From contig NZ_CP045504.1 of assembly GCF_013376455.1 (NCBI RefSeq), positions 3,679,001 to 3,743,000 on the forward strand: a DNA stretch of 64,000 bases. Reading direction: 5' to 3'. The stretch comes from Desulfolutivibrio sulfodismutans DSM 3696. Its GTDB lineage: Bacteria > Desulfobacterota > Desulfovibrionia > Desulfovibrionales > Desulfovibrionaceae. This document shows positions 17,631 to 26,738 of this stretch, piece after piece. The position numbers were made by a program, and so were the translations under genes. How positions within the stretch are numbered: the stretch's first letter is position 1; each line of letters opens with the position of its first letter. A model generated the notes under the pieces. It was not told the DNA's origin. It did not search any database and saw only the letters and a list, made by a program, of their open reading frames with translations.

Positions 17631-18842
17631 ATGAATGCACCACGCCGCCATACCTCGGCCGTTCTGCGGCTTCTCCTGACGCTGTGCGCCGGTTTCGCCC
17701 TTGCGGCCTTTCCCCGGGAGCTTTTATCCATGCGGCCCCCGGCCCAGGCCTCGGCGACAGCCTCGCCGACCACGCCGGTTGTCGATTTTCCCTTCCCGCC
17801 AAGCCTGGCCCAGCCCCCGGCGACGGCTCCGGGCGGCGTCACCCATGTCCTGCGACAGCCGGTAAAGGCCAACGCGGTGCGTCTGGCCGTGGACAAAAAC
17901 GCGCATCATCCCCTGGACCATCCCCTGGCCGTGCGCCGCGAGGGACGGCTCCCCGGCCGGACCCAGGCCCCTCGGCCGGTGCGGGTCTATGCCGTCAATG
18001 AACCGACTCCGGCTGTCGATCCGCGCGGGACGGTCCCGGCCCCGCCAGTTTCCCCTCCCGTGGCCGCCGCCCCGCCCGCCGTATCGCTCCGGTCGCCCGC
18101 ACCCGCCGCGCCCCGGGAGGTCGCCGTCCAGACCGCCCCCCGCGTGGCCACGCCTCCCCCCTCCCCGGGCGATCCCGCCAAGGCGGCAGGCCGGGCCCTG
18201 ACCGGGTCGCGCCTTCTGGTCGTGGGCGACTCCCTGTCCATCTCCCTGGCCGATGTCCTGGAGCGGCGGCTGGCCAAAACGCCCGAACTGGCCTTTGCCC
18301 GGCTGGGCAAGGTCTCCAGCGGGCTGGCCCGCCCCGGGTTTTTCGACTGGGAGAAACACCTGGCCGAGATGGTGCAAACCAACCGCCCGGACACGGTGGT
18401 GGTCATGATCGGGGCCAACGACAACAAATCCCTGCCCCTGCCCTCGGGCAAGACAGCGGCCTTCGGCACGGCGGCCTGGAGCGTCGAATATCGCCGCCGG
18501 GCCGCCCGGCTGGTGGATATCGCCCGGGCGGCCAATCCGGACGTGCGGATCGTCTGGCTCGGCGCGCCGGTCATGGCCGATCCCGGGCTTTTCCGGGACA
18601 TGCCCGTGGTCAATGCCGCGTTGGCCGAGGAGATGCGCCGTCTGCCCGGATGCCGGTTCGTCGACGTCTGGCCGGTGCTGGCCGGTCCCGGGGGGCGGTA
18701 TGCGGAATTTCTCAACCCTGGAACCCGCCTGCGCGCCCCCGACGGCGTGCATCTGGCCCCGGCCGGGGCCGCGCGCCTGGCCGACGCCTGTCTGGCCGCC
18801 CTGGCCGAACCGGCCCGGGTCATGCTCTCCCAGAATCCGTGA
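17631..18842 (+). CDS. Secreted SGNH-hydrolase-like protein, paralogue of the LysM protein
   Basis: A 403-residue exported protein. The N-terminus is a signal-anchor type segment (AVLRLLLTLCAGFALAAF), followed by about 160 residues rich in Pro and Ala. The C-terminal SGNH domain has VVGDSLSISLADVLERR, MIGANDNKSLPL, a VWLGAPVMAD block and APDGVHLAPAGAARL (Asp/His). It lacks LysM repeats, so it may be anchored by the N-terminal helix. The ATG at 17631 is preferred to an upstream TTG at 17610. It is divergent from the MBOAT gene, with about 250 bases between, AT-rich near 17500-17560 where promoters are likely. It is probably the second acyl-transfer partner. Confidence 0.84.
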   Translation: MNAPRRHTSAVLRLLLTLCAGFALAAFPRELLSMRPPAQASATASPTTPVVDFPFPPSLAQPPATAPGGVTHVLRQPVKANAVRLAVDKNAHHPLDHPLAVRREGRLPGRTQAPRPVRVYAVNEPTPAVDPRGTVPAPPVSPPVAAAPPAVSLRSPAPAAPREVAVQTAPRVATPPPSPGDPAKAAGRALTGSRLLVVGDSLSISLADVLERRLAKTPELAFARLGKVSSGLARPGFFDWEKHLAEMVQTNRPDTVVVMIGANDNKSLPLPSGKTAAFGTAAWSVEYRRRAARLVDIARAANPDVRIVWLGAPVMADPGLFRDMPVVNAALAEEMRRLPGCRFVDVWPVLAGPGGRYAEFLNPGTRLRAPDGVHLAPAGAARLADACLAALAEPARVMLSQNP

Positions 18843-18954
18843 CGCCCGCCCATGCCCCGGCCCATGCTTGCCTATCCGGGGCGGCCGCACGTAGGATGCG
18901 CCGCGCCGGTCTCCCCGAAGGAGTCCCTGGGGCTGCCCGGGATTTGGAGCGTCT

Positions 18955-20052
18955 ATGTCCCTGTTCCGACGTGCCTGGCTGTGGGCCGCGCTTGTCCTGG
19001 TTTCCGGCCTTTTGGCCGGGCTTTTGGCCTGGGCCGCCTTTCCGGCCGCCGTACTGCTCGGTCCCATGATCGCCGCCATGGCCTTTTCCCTGGGCGGCGT
19101 CCCCCTGGAGGTGCCCCATAGGGCCTTCGCCGCCGCCCAGGCCGTGGTCGGCTGTCTGGTGGCCGTGACCGTCACCCCCGCCACCCTGGCCGCCCTGGGC
19201 CAGCAGTGGCTGCCGATGCTCGTGACCATCGTCCACATCATCATTTCCGGGGCGGTCGTGGGGCTGGTGCTCATCCTCCGGGGCGTCGTGCCCGGCTCCA
19301 CGGCCGCCTGGGGGGCCTCGCCCGGGGGTGCCGCGGCCATGTCGATCATGGCCGAGTCCTACGGCGCGGACATGCGCATGGTGGCCTTCATGCAGTACCT
19401 GCGGATGTTCGTGGTGGTGCTGACCGCCTCGGGTGTCTCACGCCTTCTGCTTGGCCATGCGGTTGCGCCTCCCGCCGACCGCGCCCTGTCCCTGGGCCTG
19501 GATGCGCCGGTGCTCCCCCTGGCCCTGACCTTGCTCGTCATCGCCTGCGGCATGCTCCTGGCCCGCCGGTTGCGCGTACCGGCCGGGACCATGCTGCTGC
19601 CCATGCTTCTCGCCGCCGCGCTCAACGCCAGCGGTCTTTTGCGCATCACCCTGCCTGCCTGGCTGTTGTGGGCCACGTATGCCTGCCTGGGCTGGTACAT
19701 CGGCATGCGCTTCACGCGCTGCACGGTGCGCCACGCTCTGCGGGCCATTCCCCAGTTGGTTCTGGCCACCTTCCTGCTCATCGCCCTGTGCGGCATCGCG
19801 GCCTGGATGTTGACCGCCTGGCTCGGTGTGGACCCCTTGAGCGCCTACCTGGCCACCAGCCCGGGAGGCCTCGATTCGGTGGTGGTCATCGCCGCGGGCA
19901 GCGGCTGCGATGTCCCCTTCGTCATGGCCCAGCAGACCCTGCGCCTCTTCGCGGTGGTGCTCATCGGCCCCCAGGTGGCGCGGCTGCTCTGCCGCTTCGA
20001 CGCGCGGCGAAGGGGAATAAAGGAAACGGCCGGAAACCGGACGGGCCGCTGA
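18955..20052 (+). CDS. AbrB-family membrane protein
   Basis: A 365-residue integral membrane protein of the AbrB/ammonia-monooxygenase-like group (a misleading name; function not established). It consists of two halves with repeated hydrophobic helices; the signature STAAWGASPGGAAAMSIMAE in the first half is mirrored by SAYLATSPGGLDSVVVIA in the second, showing an internal duplication. GGAG lies seven bases before the ATG. E. coli AbrB is described as a regulator of aidB, but these proteins look like transporters. It stands between the SGNH gene and a decayed anti-sigma fragment. Confidence 0.85.
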   Translation: MSLFRRAWLWAALVLVSGLLAGLLAWAAFPAAVLLGPMIAAMAFSLGGVPLEVPHRAFAAAQAVVGCLVAVTVTPATLAALGQQWLPMLVTIVHIIISGAVVGLVLILRGVVPGSTAAWGASPGGAAAMSIMAESYGADMRMVAFMQYLRMFVVVLTASGVSRLLLGHAVAPPADRALSLGLDAPVLPLALTLLVIACGMLLARRLRVPAGTMLLPMLLAAALNASGLLRITLPAWLLWATYACLGWYIGMRFTRCTVRHALRAIPQLVLATFLLIALCGIAAWMLTAWLGVDPLSAYLATSPGGLDSVVVIAAGSGCDVPFVMAQQTLRLFAVVLIGPQVARLLCRFDARRRGIKETAGNRTGR

Positions 20053-20059
20053 CGGCATG

Positions 20060-20283
20060 AGGGGGGTCTCTCAGCCGCGCCGGGCAGCCACTTGGCCAGA
20101 CACAGCCCCTTGCCCTGTCGGCCGCGATTGATCCAGTGGACCTCGTCGGCGGCATGGTGGATGAGCTTCAGGCCAAGGCCGCCCGAAACCTATGGTCGCC
20201 AGATCCCGGACGTGGCCCTGGATCATGGTCAGGAAGCGGGTGCCGACCGGGATGCGCAACTGGGTCTTGAGGGTATTAAGCAT
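20060..20283 (-). pseudogene. Remnant of an RsbW-like anti-sigma factor
   Basis: Two pieces of a HATPase anti-sigma protein are left. The first, from an ATG at 20283, reads TQLRIPVGTRFLTMIQGHVRDLA, here described in part: the usual N-terminal strand and helix. It runs straight into a second piece in a different frame (offset by one base) that reads GGLGLKLIHHAADEVHW and GKGLCLAKWL, the C-terminal G2-box end of the family. The roughly 70-80 residues between (N-box and first Gly box) are missing, and no clean stop is present before the AbrB gene. It is therefore a deleted and frameshifted relic. The rest of 20053-20530 holds no gene. Confidence 0.7.
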
Positions 20284-20530
20284 AAGCCCTTTTACGCATC
20301 CAATGGAAATGCGTCCATACTCCGGGATTCGGTCGGCCTTTGTCCGGCGGATCGTTTTCCGGACCCGGCCCATATCCCCGTTTTGGAAAAACGAAATGAC
20401 AGTATGAAAGGATCGGGCGGAGCGGCTTCCGCATCCGGTTTCCGGCAGGTTGCCGACAATGTCCCGCAGCCGCCGCAGTTCTTGACAAGGATGCCAAGCG
20501 GGGCGAGACTGAATAATTAGGAAAAAGCGG

Positions 20531-21958
20531 ATGCAACAGACGCAGGCGGACGATATGGGCAACGCAGACGAAGACGACGGACTTTTTCCCTATGATCTGG
20601 TCCTGGACCCGCAGGTCCGATATTTCCTGTATGTGGGCGAGGCCAGGTACGATTCCCTGAACCAGTTCATGCGTGAGGCCCTGGAGCGCAGGACCGGACA
20701 ACGCATGGATTACGTCCGGATCATCCCCGATGTGTCAGGGTGCAGCCTGCACCGCAACACCATTGTTTTGAACCCCAGGGCCAAGCGCCGTTTCGCCAAA
20801 ACCGGGGTCATGTCCCGCTGTCCCATCCCCCCCCGCGAATTCGCCGCAGCGGTTTCCGCCTCGGAAACCATTTTGGGCCTTATCCGTTCCCTGGTGCGCC
20901 GCCAGGGCGAGGTCTACGTGCATGTGGCGGAATCCGTTCCGGAACTGACGCTTTGCCGCCTGCCGGGCGTACAATTCATCGGCCCGGACGGGGAGACGGC
21001 GGCCATGTGGAACAACCGCCTCTTCCAGTCGCGCATGCTGCGCGACCTGGTTCCCGTTCTGGACCACCGCCAGTGCCGGGCCGATGAGGAGATCGCCCAG
21101 GTCGTGGCCGGGCTGCTGCCGGTCTGGGGCGACGGGGTGGGCGTGCTGACCGAGGGCTTCCGCGAGGCAGACGCGACGTTTGTGGTCACGGACCCCCGGG
21201 ATGCCGCCGCGCGCCTTGGGGGAGGCGGCGAGGCGTTCCTGTTCCGCCATGTCCCGGCCGTCCACGCGCCCACGGTCCTCGGCATCACGGCCGGAGAGGA
21301 CGACGTGTTCATCGCGGCCGTGGCGGATCGCCGGAAAGAGGCCAACGGAGGATGGGGGGCGTCGTATCCGTCGGTTCTGCCTGCCCACGTCCTGCGGGAG
21401 TTGCGTGAACACACCCGCACGGCCGGACAGGTGTTGGGAGGCAGCGGATATCGCGGCGTATTCGGTTGTGATTTCATCGTGGACCGGGAAGGCACGGTCC
21501 ATTTCGTGGAAGTCAACGCCCGAAAGCACGGGGCGGCCCTGGAGATGTGCTGCACCCTGGAAAGCGCCCTGCCCGCCGGAGCGCCCACCCTGGCCGACCT
21601 GGAGCTGGGGGCCGTGTTCGAGGGGCGCTTGCCGGAAAACGCCCGGGAATTGGCCCGGGCCCTGGAAGGCCTTTTCTGGAGAACCTGCACGATCCGCGCC
21701 GACCGGACCCTGCGGATCGACGCCGCACCCGCCGCCCATGCCGATGTGCGGGCGCTTTTTCGGCGCATCCTGTCGCGCGGGGCCGACCACGGCATGATCA
21801 TCCTGGAGCATCCGGCCAGCGACTGCCAGGTGGAACGGGGCGGGGTGCTCGGCCGGGTGGTGGCCGTGGCTACGGACCCGGCCTATCTGCCCGAAGATCT
21901 GGAGCTTGGGCGCACCCTTTTGCGGGCCTGCGCTCAGGAACCCCGAGAGGATATCTAG
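20531..21958 (+). CDS. Orphan ATP-grasp-like protein of unknown substrate
   Basis: A 475-residue protein with the order of an ATP-grasp ligase. After an N-terminal pre-grasp region, VQFIGPDGETAAMWNNRL (148-164) resembles the start of the ATP-binding part, and GYRGVFGCDFIVD plus TVHFVEVNARKHGA (306-335) supplies the metal-binding Asp314, Glu327 and Asn329 seen in carbamoyl-phosphate synthetase and D-Ala ligase relatives. ATP-grasp enzymes join a carboxylate to an amine or thiol through an acyl phosphate. There is no peptide precursor, transporter or partner gene next to it, so the substrate cannot be guessed. AGGA lies about nine bases before the ATG. The next gene, a B12-radical SAM, is 285 bases away and may be unrelated. 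Confidence 0.75.
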   Translation: MQQTQADDMGNADEDDGLFPYDLVLDPQVRYFLYVGEARYDSLNQFMREALERRTGQRMDYVRIIPDVSGCSLHRNTIVLNPRAKRRFAKTGVMSRCPIPPREFAAAVSASETILGLIRSLVRRQGEVYVHVAESVPELTLCRLPGVQFIGPDGETAAMWNNRLFQSRMLRDLVPVLDHRQCRADEEIAQVVAGLLPVWGDGVGVLTEGFREADATFVVTDPRDAAARLGGGGEAFLFRHVPAVHAPTVLGITAGEDDVFIAAVADRRKEANGGWGASYPSVLPAHVLRELREHTRTAGQVLGGSGYRGVFGCDFIVDREGTVHFVEVNARKHGAALEMCCTLESALPAGAPTLADLELGAVFEGRLPENARELARALEGLFWRTCTIRADRTLRIDAAPAAHADVRALFRRILSRGADHGMIILEHPASDCQVERGGVLGRVVAVATDPAYLPEDLELGRTLLRACAQEPREDI

Positions 21959-22243
21959 AGTCGCCTTCGGTACTTTCCGTTATGGGTTAGCGATCAGCAA
22001 TACTTTGAACTTATTGTTTTTATTAAAAAAATAATTGTTTTTGTGGGCGCCACGCGAGGCGGCGCACGTCAGCCGCGCCCCAGGCGGCCGCCGGGCGCAG
22101 CCGTCCCGAAGCGGCTGTTTTCTTCCCCCGGATTGTGGCGTATCATGACTTCTCCCGTCGCCGTGACTCGAATCCGGGACGCCCCACCTCCTCCGGCCGT
22201 GGCCGGAAACACAAACCCGCCTTCTTCCCCGGCCTGGAGGGCC

Positions 22244-23806
22244 ATGAAAAACATCCTGCTGGTCAATCCGCGTCTGCCGCGTTCCTTTTGGAGTTTCCCG
22301 GACATCATGCAGGTGACCGGGAAAAAGGCCCTTTTGCCGTCCCTTGGACTGTTGACCGTGGCCGGGCTTTTGCCTCCGGACTGGAATGTGCGTCTGGCCG
22401 ACGAAAACGTGCGACCCGTGTCCGATGCGGATCTGCGCTTTGCCGATGTGGTCATGATTTCGGCCATGCTGGTGCAGCGCGACGGCCTGTTCGCCTGCGC
22501 CGCGCGGGCCAGGGCCATGGGGAAGATCGTGGTCGCGGGCGGTCCCTACGCCACCTCCGCGCCGGATGAGATGCTGGCCGGGGGCTGCAATTTCGTGGTG
22601 GTCGGGGAGGGGGAGGCAACCATCCCCCTGCTGGTGCGGGCCCTTGAAGAAGGCCGTCCGGGGGGCGTCATCGCCGTGGAGGAAAAAACCGACATGGAGC
22701 AGGTGCCCCTGCCCCGGTTCGATCTGATCAATCCCCGGGACTACGACGCCATGCCCGTGCAGACCTCCCGGGGCTGCCCGTTCGCCTGCGAATTTTGCGA
22801 CGTCATCAACCTGTTCGGCCGCACCCCCCGGTACAAGTCGGCCCGGCAGGTGGTGGCCGAACTGGCGGCGATCCTTGAGACGGGGCACCGGGGCGCGGTC
22901 TTTTTCACCGACGACAATTTCATCGGCAACCCCAAGCGGGCCAAGGAGCTTTTGCAATCCATCGCCGACTGGAACCGGGGGCACGGGGAGCCGTTCTGGT
23001 TCATCACCCAGGCCTCGGTGAACCTGGGCAGCAGCCCCGAACTCATCGACCTCATGACGGCGGCCAATTTCGGCTACGTGTTTGTGGGCATCGAGTCCCC
23101 GGACACGGACGTCCTGGCCGCCACCCATAAATACCAGAACATCCGCCATCCGCTCCTGGAGTCCATCCGGGCCATCGGGGCCGGGGGACTGACGGTGGTG
23201 GGCAGTTTCATCCTGGGGTTCGACAACGAGGCCGCCGGGGCGGGAACGCGCGTCACGGCCTTTGCCGAGGCGGCGCACATCCCCCTGGTGATGGTCAACA
23301 CCCTTCAGGCCGTGCCCCAGACCGAGCTGTGGCGGCGGCTTCGCGACGAGGGGCGGCTGGTGGACGGCGACGTGGGGGACTTGGCCACGGGGCCGATGAA
23401 CTTTACGCCCACCCGGCCCATGCGCGACATCCTGACGGAGCAGATCGCGGCCTGGGACCGTCTGTACGACGTGTCCCACCACATGGAACGGGTGCTGGGC
23501 AATATTTTGGCCATGCGCCCGGTCAGGTCCGAGCCGGGCACGGGAAAAAAGCCCCCTTCGCGGGAAAAAAGGCCCCAGGCCACGGTCTTGGCCGATACGT
23601 GCAGCGAACTGCGGCTTTTGGCGCGGCTGGTGTGGCGGCTTGGGATCGCCTCGCGGCACCGGGGGCAGTTCTGGCGGCAGCTTGTCACCGTGGCCCGGAA
23701 AAATCCCTCCCGCTGGCGTCGGTACCTGACCCTTTTGGTCATGGGCGACGACATCCTGTCGTTTACGGCGGTCATCCGGGAGCGGGCCGCGCCGTCTTTG
23801 CGATAG
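22244..23806 (+). CDS. B12-binding radical SAM protein (DUF4070-type)
   Basis: A 520-residue enzyme. The N-terminal cobalamin-binding domain (MKNILLVNPRLPRSFWSF, then VVVGEGEATIPLLVRALEEG) is followed by the radical SAM core with the cluster motif CPFACEFC in QTSRGCPFACEFCDV, FFTDDNFIGN and FVGIESPD. The C-terminal part (YDVSHHMERVLGNILAM and after) is the DUF4070-like extension. Relatives include hopanoid- and membrane-lipid-modifying enzymes. The start at 22244 follows GGAGG; the longer frame is rejected because it is Arg/Pro-rich with no family match. The upstream spacer is AT-rich at 22000-22040 with two ATTGTTTTT repeats, where a promoter is likely. Confidence 0.9.
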   Translation: MKNILLVNPRLPRSFWSFPDIMQVTGKKALLPSLGLLTVAGLLPPDWNVRLADENVRPVSDADLRFADVVMISAMLVQRDGLFACAARARAMGKIVVAGGPYATSAPDEMLAGGCNFVVVGEGEATIPLLVRALEEGRPGGVIAVEEKTDMEQVPLPRFDLINPRDYDAMPVQTSRGCPFACEFCDVINLFGRTPRYKSARQVVAELAAILETGHRGAVFFTDDNFIGNPKRAKELLQSIADWNRGHGEPFWFITQASVNLGSSPELIDLMTAANFGYVFVGIESPDTDVLAATHKYQNIRHPLLESIRAIGAGGLTVVGSFILGFDNEAAGAGTRVTAFAEAAHIPLVMVNTLQAVPQTELWRRLRDEGRLVDGDVGDLATGPMNFTPTRPMRDILTEQIAAWDRLYDVSHHMERVLGNILAMRPVRSEPGTGKKPPSREKRPQATVLADTCSELRLLARLVWRLGIASRHRGQFWRQLVTVARKNPSRWRRYLTLLVMGDDILSFTAVIRERAAPSLR

Positions 23807-24002
23807 CACCGCGCCTCAGGACTCCGTCCGCCCGGGTTCCAAAACGGGTTTTGAGGCGACGACGCGTTTTTTCGTAAAGCGGTTTTTTCAACGGGACGCA
23901 CCATGCGTCCCGGGAGCGGCGCAGCCCTTCCCCGGGGTGCGCCGCCGCTGTGTGTTCCGCCCTGACGGGGTGTCGCCCAGGCGGCCGTCCGGCCGCCCCT
24001 GG

Positions 24003-24767
24003 CTATTTGTCGCCGCCCAGGATGCCCCCCAAAAGCGAACCGCCCACCCCGGCGACGCCCTTTTTTTCTTCGCGGCCCGCATAGTTGGCCGAATGGATGC
24101 GGTCGGCCAGCCGGGAAAAGGGCAGGCTTTGCAGATAAACCCGGCCGGGACCGGTCATGGAGGCCAAAAACATGCCCTCGCCCCCGAAAAGCGCGTTGGT
24201 GAAGCCGCCCACGAACCCGATGTCGTAGTCCACGCTCTCCTCGAATCCGGCCAGACAGCCCGTGTCCACCCGCAGGACTTCCCCGGCGGCCAGCACCTTT
24301 TCGATGACCGTGCCCCCGGCGTGGATAAACGCCAGGCCGTCGCCGGTGAGCTTTTGCAGGACGAACCCCTCCCCGCCGAACAGCCCCGCCCCCAGACGCT
24401 TGGTGAAGGCCACGGTAATGTCCACACCCACGGCCGAGCACAGGTAGGCGTCTTTTTGGCACAGGAAGGAACCGCCGTGGTCGGCCAGTTCGATGGGTAC
24501 GATCTTGCCCGGATAGGGCGCCCCGAAGGCGGCCATGGCCGTGCCGGACCCGGTGTTTTCAAAGGTGGTGATGAAAAAGTTTTCCCCCGAGACCATGCGC
24601 TTGAGGCCGCTTAAGAGGCCGCCGCCGGCGCCGGTGGCCATCTCGATGCCGCCTTCGAGGTAGAGCATGGCCCCGGTTTCGGCCCGAACACCTTCACCCG
24701 GATCGAGAATGATCTCCACAATCTGCATGTCGTCACCCAGAATGCGATAGTCGATGTCGTCGGCCAT
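24003..24767 (-). CDS. AIM24/TIGR00266-family protein
   Basis: A 254-residue protein of the AIM24 family: beta-rich, with repeated Gly-rich strands such as MVSGENFFITTFENTG, GGSFLCQKDAYLCSA, KRLGAGLFGGEGFVLQKL and TNALFGGEGMFLASMTGPG. The C-terminus is Gly-rich and ends GGSLLGGILGGDK. Function in bacteria is not established; a mitochondrial relative supports inner-membrane organisation. GGGAGG precedes the ATG at 24767, so the upstream extension is ignored. It faces the radical SAM gene with a 196-base gap and is divergent from the glycosyltransferase gene, 131 bases away. Confidence 0.9.
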   Translation of the reverse strand: MADDIDYRILGDDMQIVEIILDPGEGVRAETGAMLYLEGGIEMATGAGGGLLSGLKRMVSGENFFITTFENTGSGTAMAAFGAPYPGKIVPIELADHGGSFLCQKDAYLCSAVGVDITVAFTKRLGAGLFGGEGFVLQKLTGDGLAFIHAGGTVIEKVLAAGEVLRVDTGCLAGFEESVDYDIGFVGGFTNALFGGEGMFLASMTGPGRVYLQSLPFSRLADRIHSANYAGREEKKGVAGVGGSLLGGILGGDK

Positions 24768-24898
24768 GGGGCCTCCCGTGTCGTTGATTTTTTGGCGGGT
24801 CCGGCTAGTGTGCTGGAAAGCGTCCCTAGTGGAGAACCGCAGTGCGCCGCAGGCGTCGCGGGCGTCGCGGGCGGCGCGGGCGGCAAACGGAGTCACGA

Positions 24899-26140
24899 AT
24901 GTCAGGCAGGAATTATCTGGGGCTGTGCGCCATCGTCAAGGACGAGCATCTCTTTTTGGAGGAGTTCGTGGCTTACCACCAGGCCATCGGTTTTGAGACG
25001 TTTATCCTCTACGACAACGAAAGCGCCATTCCCGTGGCCCACACCCTGCGCGCCCAGGTGGAGCGGGGGCTGGTGAGGGTCGTTCCGGTTCGGGGCGAAA
25101 GCATGCAGATGCCGTGCTATACCCACTGTCTGGAGACCTTCCGGGACCAGGCGGCGTTTCTGGCCTTCCTGGATGCGGACGAATTCATGGTTCTCAAAAA
25201 ACACGCCGACGCGCGGCTTTGCGTCCTGGACTACGAGAAGCACCCCGGCCTGGCCATGCACTGGGTGACCTACGGCTCCTCGGGACATCTGGGACGGCCG
25301 GGCGGGCTGGTCCTGGACACCTACACGCAGGCCCTGGCCGGGAACGTCCAAAACAACCATCACGTCAAATGCATCGTGAACACGGCCTTGGCCGTGGCCG
25401 CCCGCGATCCGCACCAGTTCGTGTTTCGCGAGCCCGGCATGTGCTGCGTGGACGAGCGGGGCATGCCCGTGACCAGCGCCCTGTCGCCCTTTTGCGCCGA
25501 CGTGGTCCAGGTGAACCACTACAGCTTCAAGTCGCAGGAGGATTACGAGGCCAAGATGAACCGGGGGCGGGCCGACGTTGCGGCTCTGTGCGGCGCTCGC
25601 ACCCTGGACCAGTTTTACGCCCAGGCCGCCGCGCCGATCGTGTCGGCCCCGGTCCTGTCCCGCCGCATGGCCGCCCGGATCAAGCGGGCCGTGGACACGG
25701 GGACGCCTTTTTGCGGGATCGAGACGGATGCGGCCTGCCTTGCGGCGGCTGACGAGGCGGTTTTGTCCCGGGCGGCGGGACGGCTTTTGGCCGAAAAAAA
25801 GGCCGCGGCGGCAGCGGTGTCGCTTTTGGCCAGACGGTGCGCCGGGGACGGCGCATGGACGACGACGGGACTTCTGGCCCTGGCCTGCGCCACGCTCGGG
25901 ATGCGCGAGCGGGCCGTGGACCTGTGTCGGGAGCTGCTTGTCCGCGAACCCTCGACGCGCTCCCACTTCCTGCATTTCCAGGTGCTTCTGGTCCTGGGGG
26001 ACCGGGCGGCGGCGGCGGCGGTGGGGCGCTACGTCAAATATGCCTGCGAACTGTTCGGGGCTGAGGCCTCCCCGCAGTACGCGGAACTGCGGGCCATGGA
26101 CGCCCGGGAGGGGCTCGGGGTGTGGACCCGGGAACGCTGA
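24899..26140 (+). CDS. Glycosyltransferase (family 2/92-like)
   Basis: A 413-residue cytoplasmic glycosyltransferase of the Glyco_tranf_2_4/GT92 type. The N-terminus LGLCAIVKDEHLFLEEFVAY and FETFILYDNES is the family signature, followed by the metal-binding DxD in AFLDADEFMVL and the later VNHYSFKSQEDYEAKM. The C-terminal 150 residues are Ala-rich helices, TPR-like by appearance. The ATG at 24899 was chosen because the residues before it are an Arg-rich run from a GC-rich GTCGCGGGC-type tandem repeat. It probably decorates surface glycan or a protein; no neighbour tells which. Confidence 0.86.
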   Translation: MSGRNYLGLCAIVKDEHLFLEEFVAYHQAIGFETFILYDNESAIPVAHTLRAQVERGLVRVVPVRGESMQMPCYTHCLETFRDQAAFLAFLDADEFMVLKKHADARLCVLDYEKHPGLAMHWVTYGSSGHLGRPGGLVLDTYTQALAGNVQNNHHVKCIVNTALAVAARDPHQFVFREPGMCCVDERGMPVTSALSPFCADVVQVNHYSFKSQEDYEAKMNRGRADVAALCGARTLDQFYAQAAAPIVSAPVLSRRMAARIKRAVDTGTPFCGIETDAACLAAADEAVLSRAAGRLLAEKKAAAAAVSLLARRCAGDGAWTTTGLLALACATLGMRERAVDLCRELLVREPSTRSHFLHFQVLLVLGDRAAAAAVGRYVKYACELFGAEASPQYAELRAMDAREGLGVWTRER

Positions 26141-26222
26141 CGGCGCTTTCCCCTTGGCGGGACCGCAGGGGGCGCAGCCCGTTGGCCGCCGGAGGGGGTC
26201 CCCCCCCGCCAGGCCTGTCCCC

Positions 26223-26732
26223 CTATTCTTCTTTGCCCTTGCCCGGCCGCAGATGCCCCATGACCCGCTCGAAGGCCTCCCGGGACTTGCCGGTCTCGAT
26301 TTTGGCGATGTCCTCCCGGGGGATGAAATGGATGGCCCCGCAGGGACACATCTCGGCGCAGGCCGGGGACAGCCCGATCTGCCGCCGTCCGGCGCACAGG
26401 TCGCACTTGGAGAGCATGACCCCGGTATCGGTCTCGAACATGGCCGCGTAGGGGCAGGCCAGAAGACACTGCCTGGTCTCGCAGCCCCGGCACAGTTGCG
26501 GTTGCAGGATCATGGCCCCGTCCACGTCGCGCACGATGGCCCCGCGCTTGCAGACCTTGGCGCAGTTGGGGCTTTCGCAGTGGCGGCAGTACAGGGGGGC
26601 CATCACCCCGGAGGCCGTGCGCATCATATGGATGCGCGGGGTGTCGTGGACGAACCGGCACACGTATTCGCAGGTTTCGCACCCGATACAGGTGGAATAG
26701 TCGATGTACAGGACTTTTTGCTTGTGCGGCAT
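26223..26732 (-). CDS. Four-cluster 4Fe-4S ferredoxin-type electron-transfer subunit
   Basis: A 169-residue protein with four Cys-rich binding motifs: CIGCETCEYVC, CRHCESPNCAKVC, CRGCETRQCLLAC and CDLC with CAEMCPCGAI. This is the layout of the HycB/DmsB/CooF family, which carries electrons for a molybdo- or hydrogenase-type catalytic subunit. Six bases separate it from the flavoprotein gene on the same strand, so both are one unit. No catalytic subunit gene is present nearby; in related bacteria such a pair accompanies aldehyde:ferredoxin oxidoreductase. Soluble, no signal peptide. Confidence 0.93.
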   Translation of the reverse strand: MPHKQKVLYIDYSTCIGCETCEYVCRFVHDTPRIHMMRTASGVMAPLYCRHCESPNCAKVCKRGAIVRDVDGAMILQPQLCRGCETRQCLLACPYAAMFETDTGVMLSKCDLCAGRRQIGLSPACAEMCPCGAIHFIPREDIAKIETGKSREAFERVMGHLRPGKGKEE

Positions 26733-26738
26733 GGGGCG

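Noticed and set aside
22150-22195. CGTGACTCGAATCCGGGACGC looked like the T-arm and 3' end of a tRNA
   Set aside because: No matching acceptor, D-arm or anticodon arm could be folded upstream, and the stem pairs do not close.
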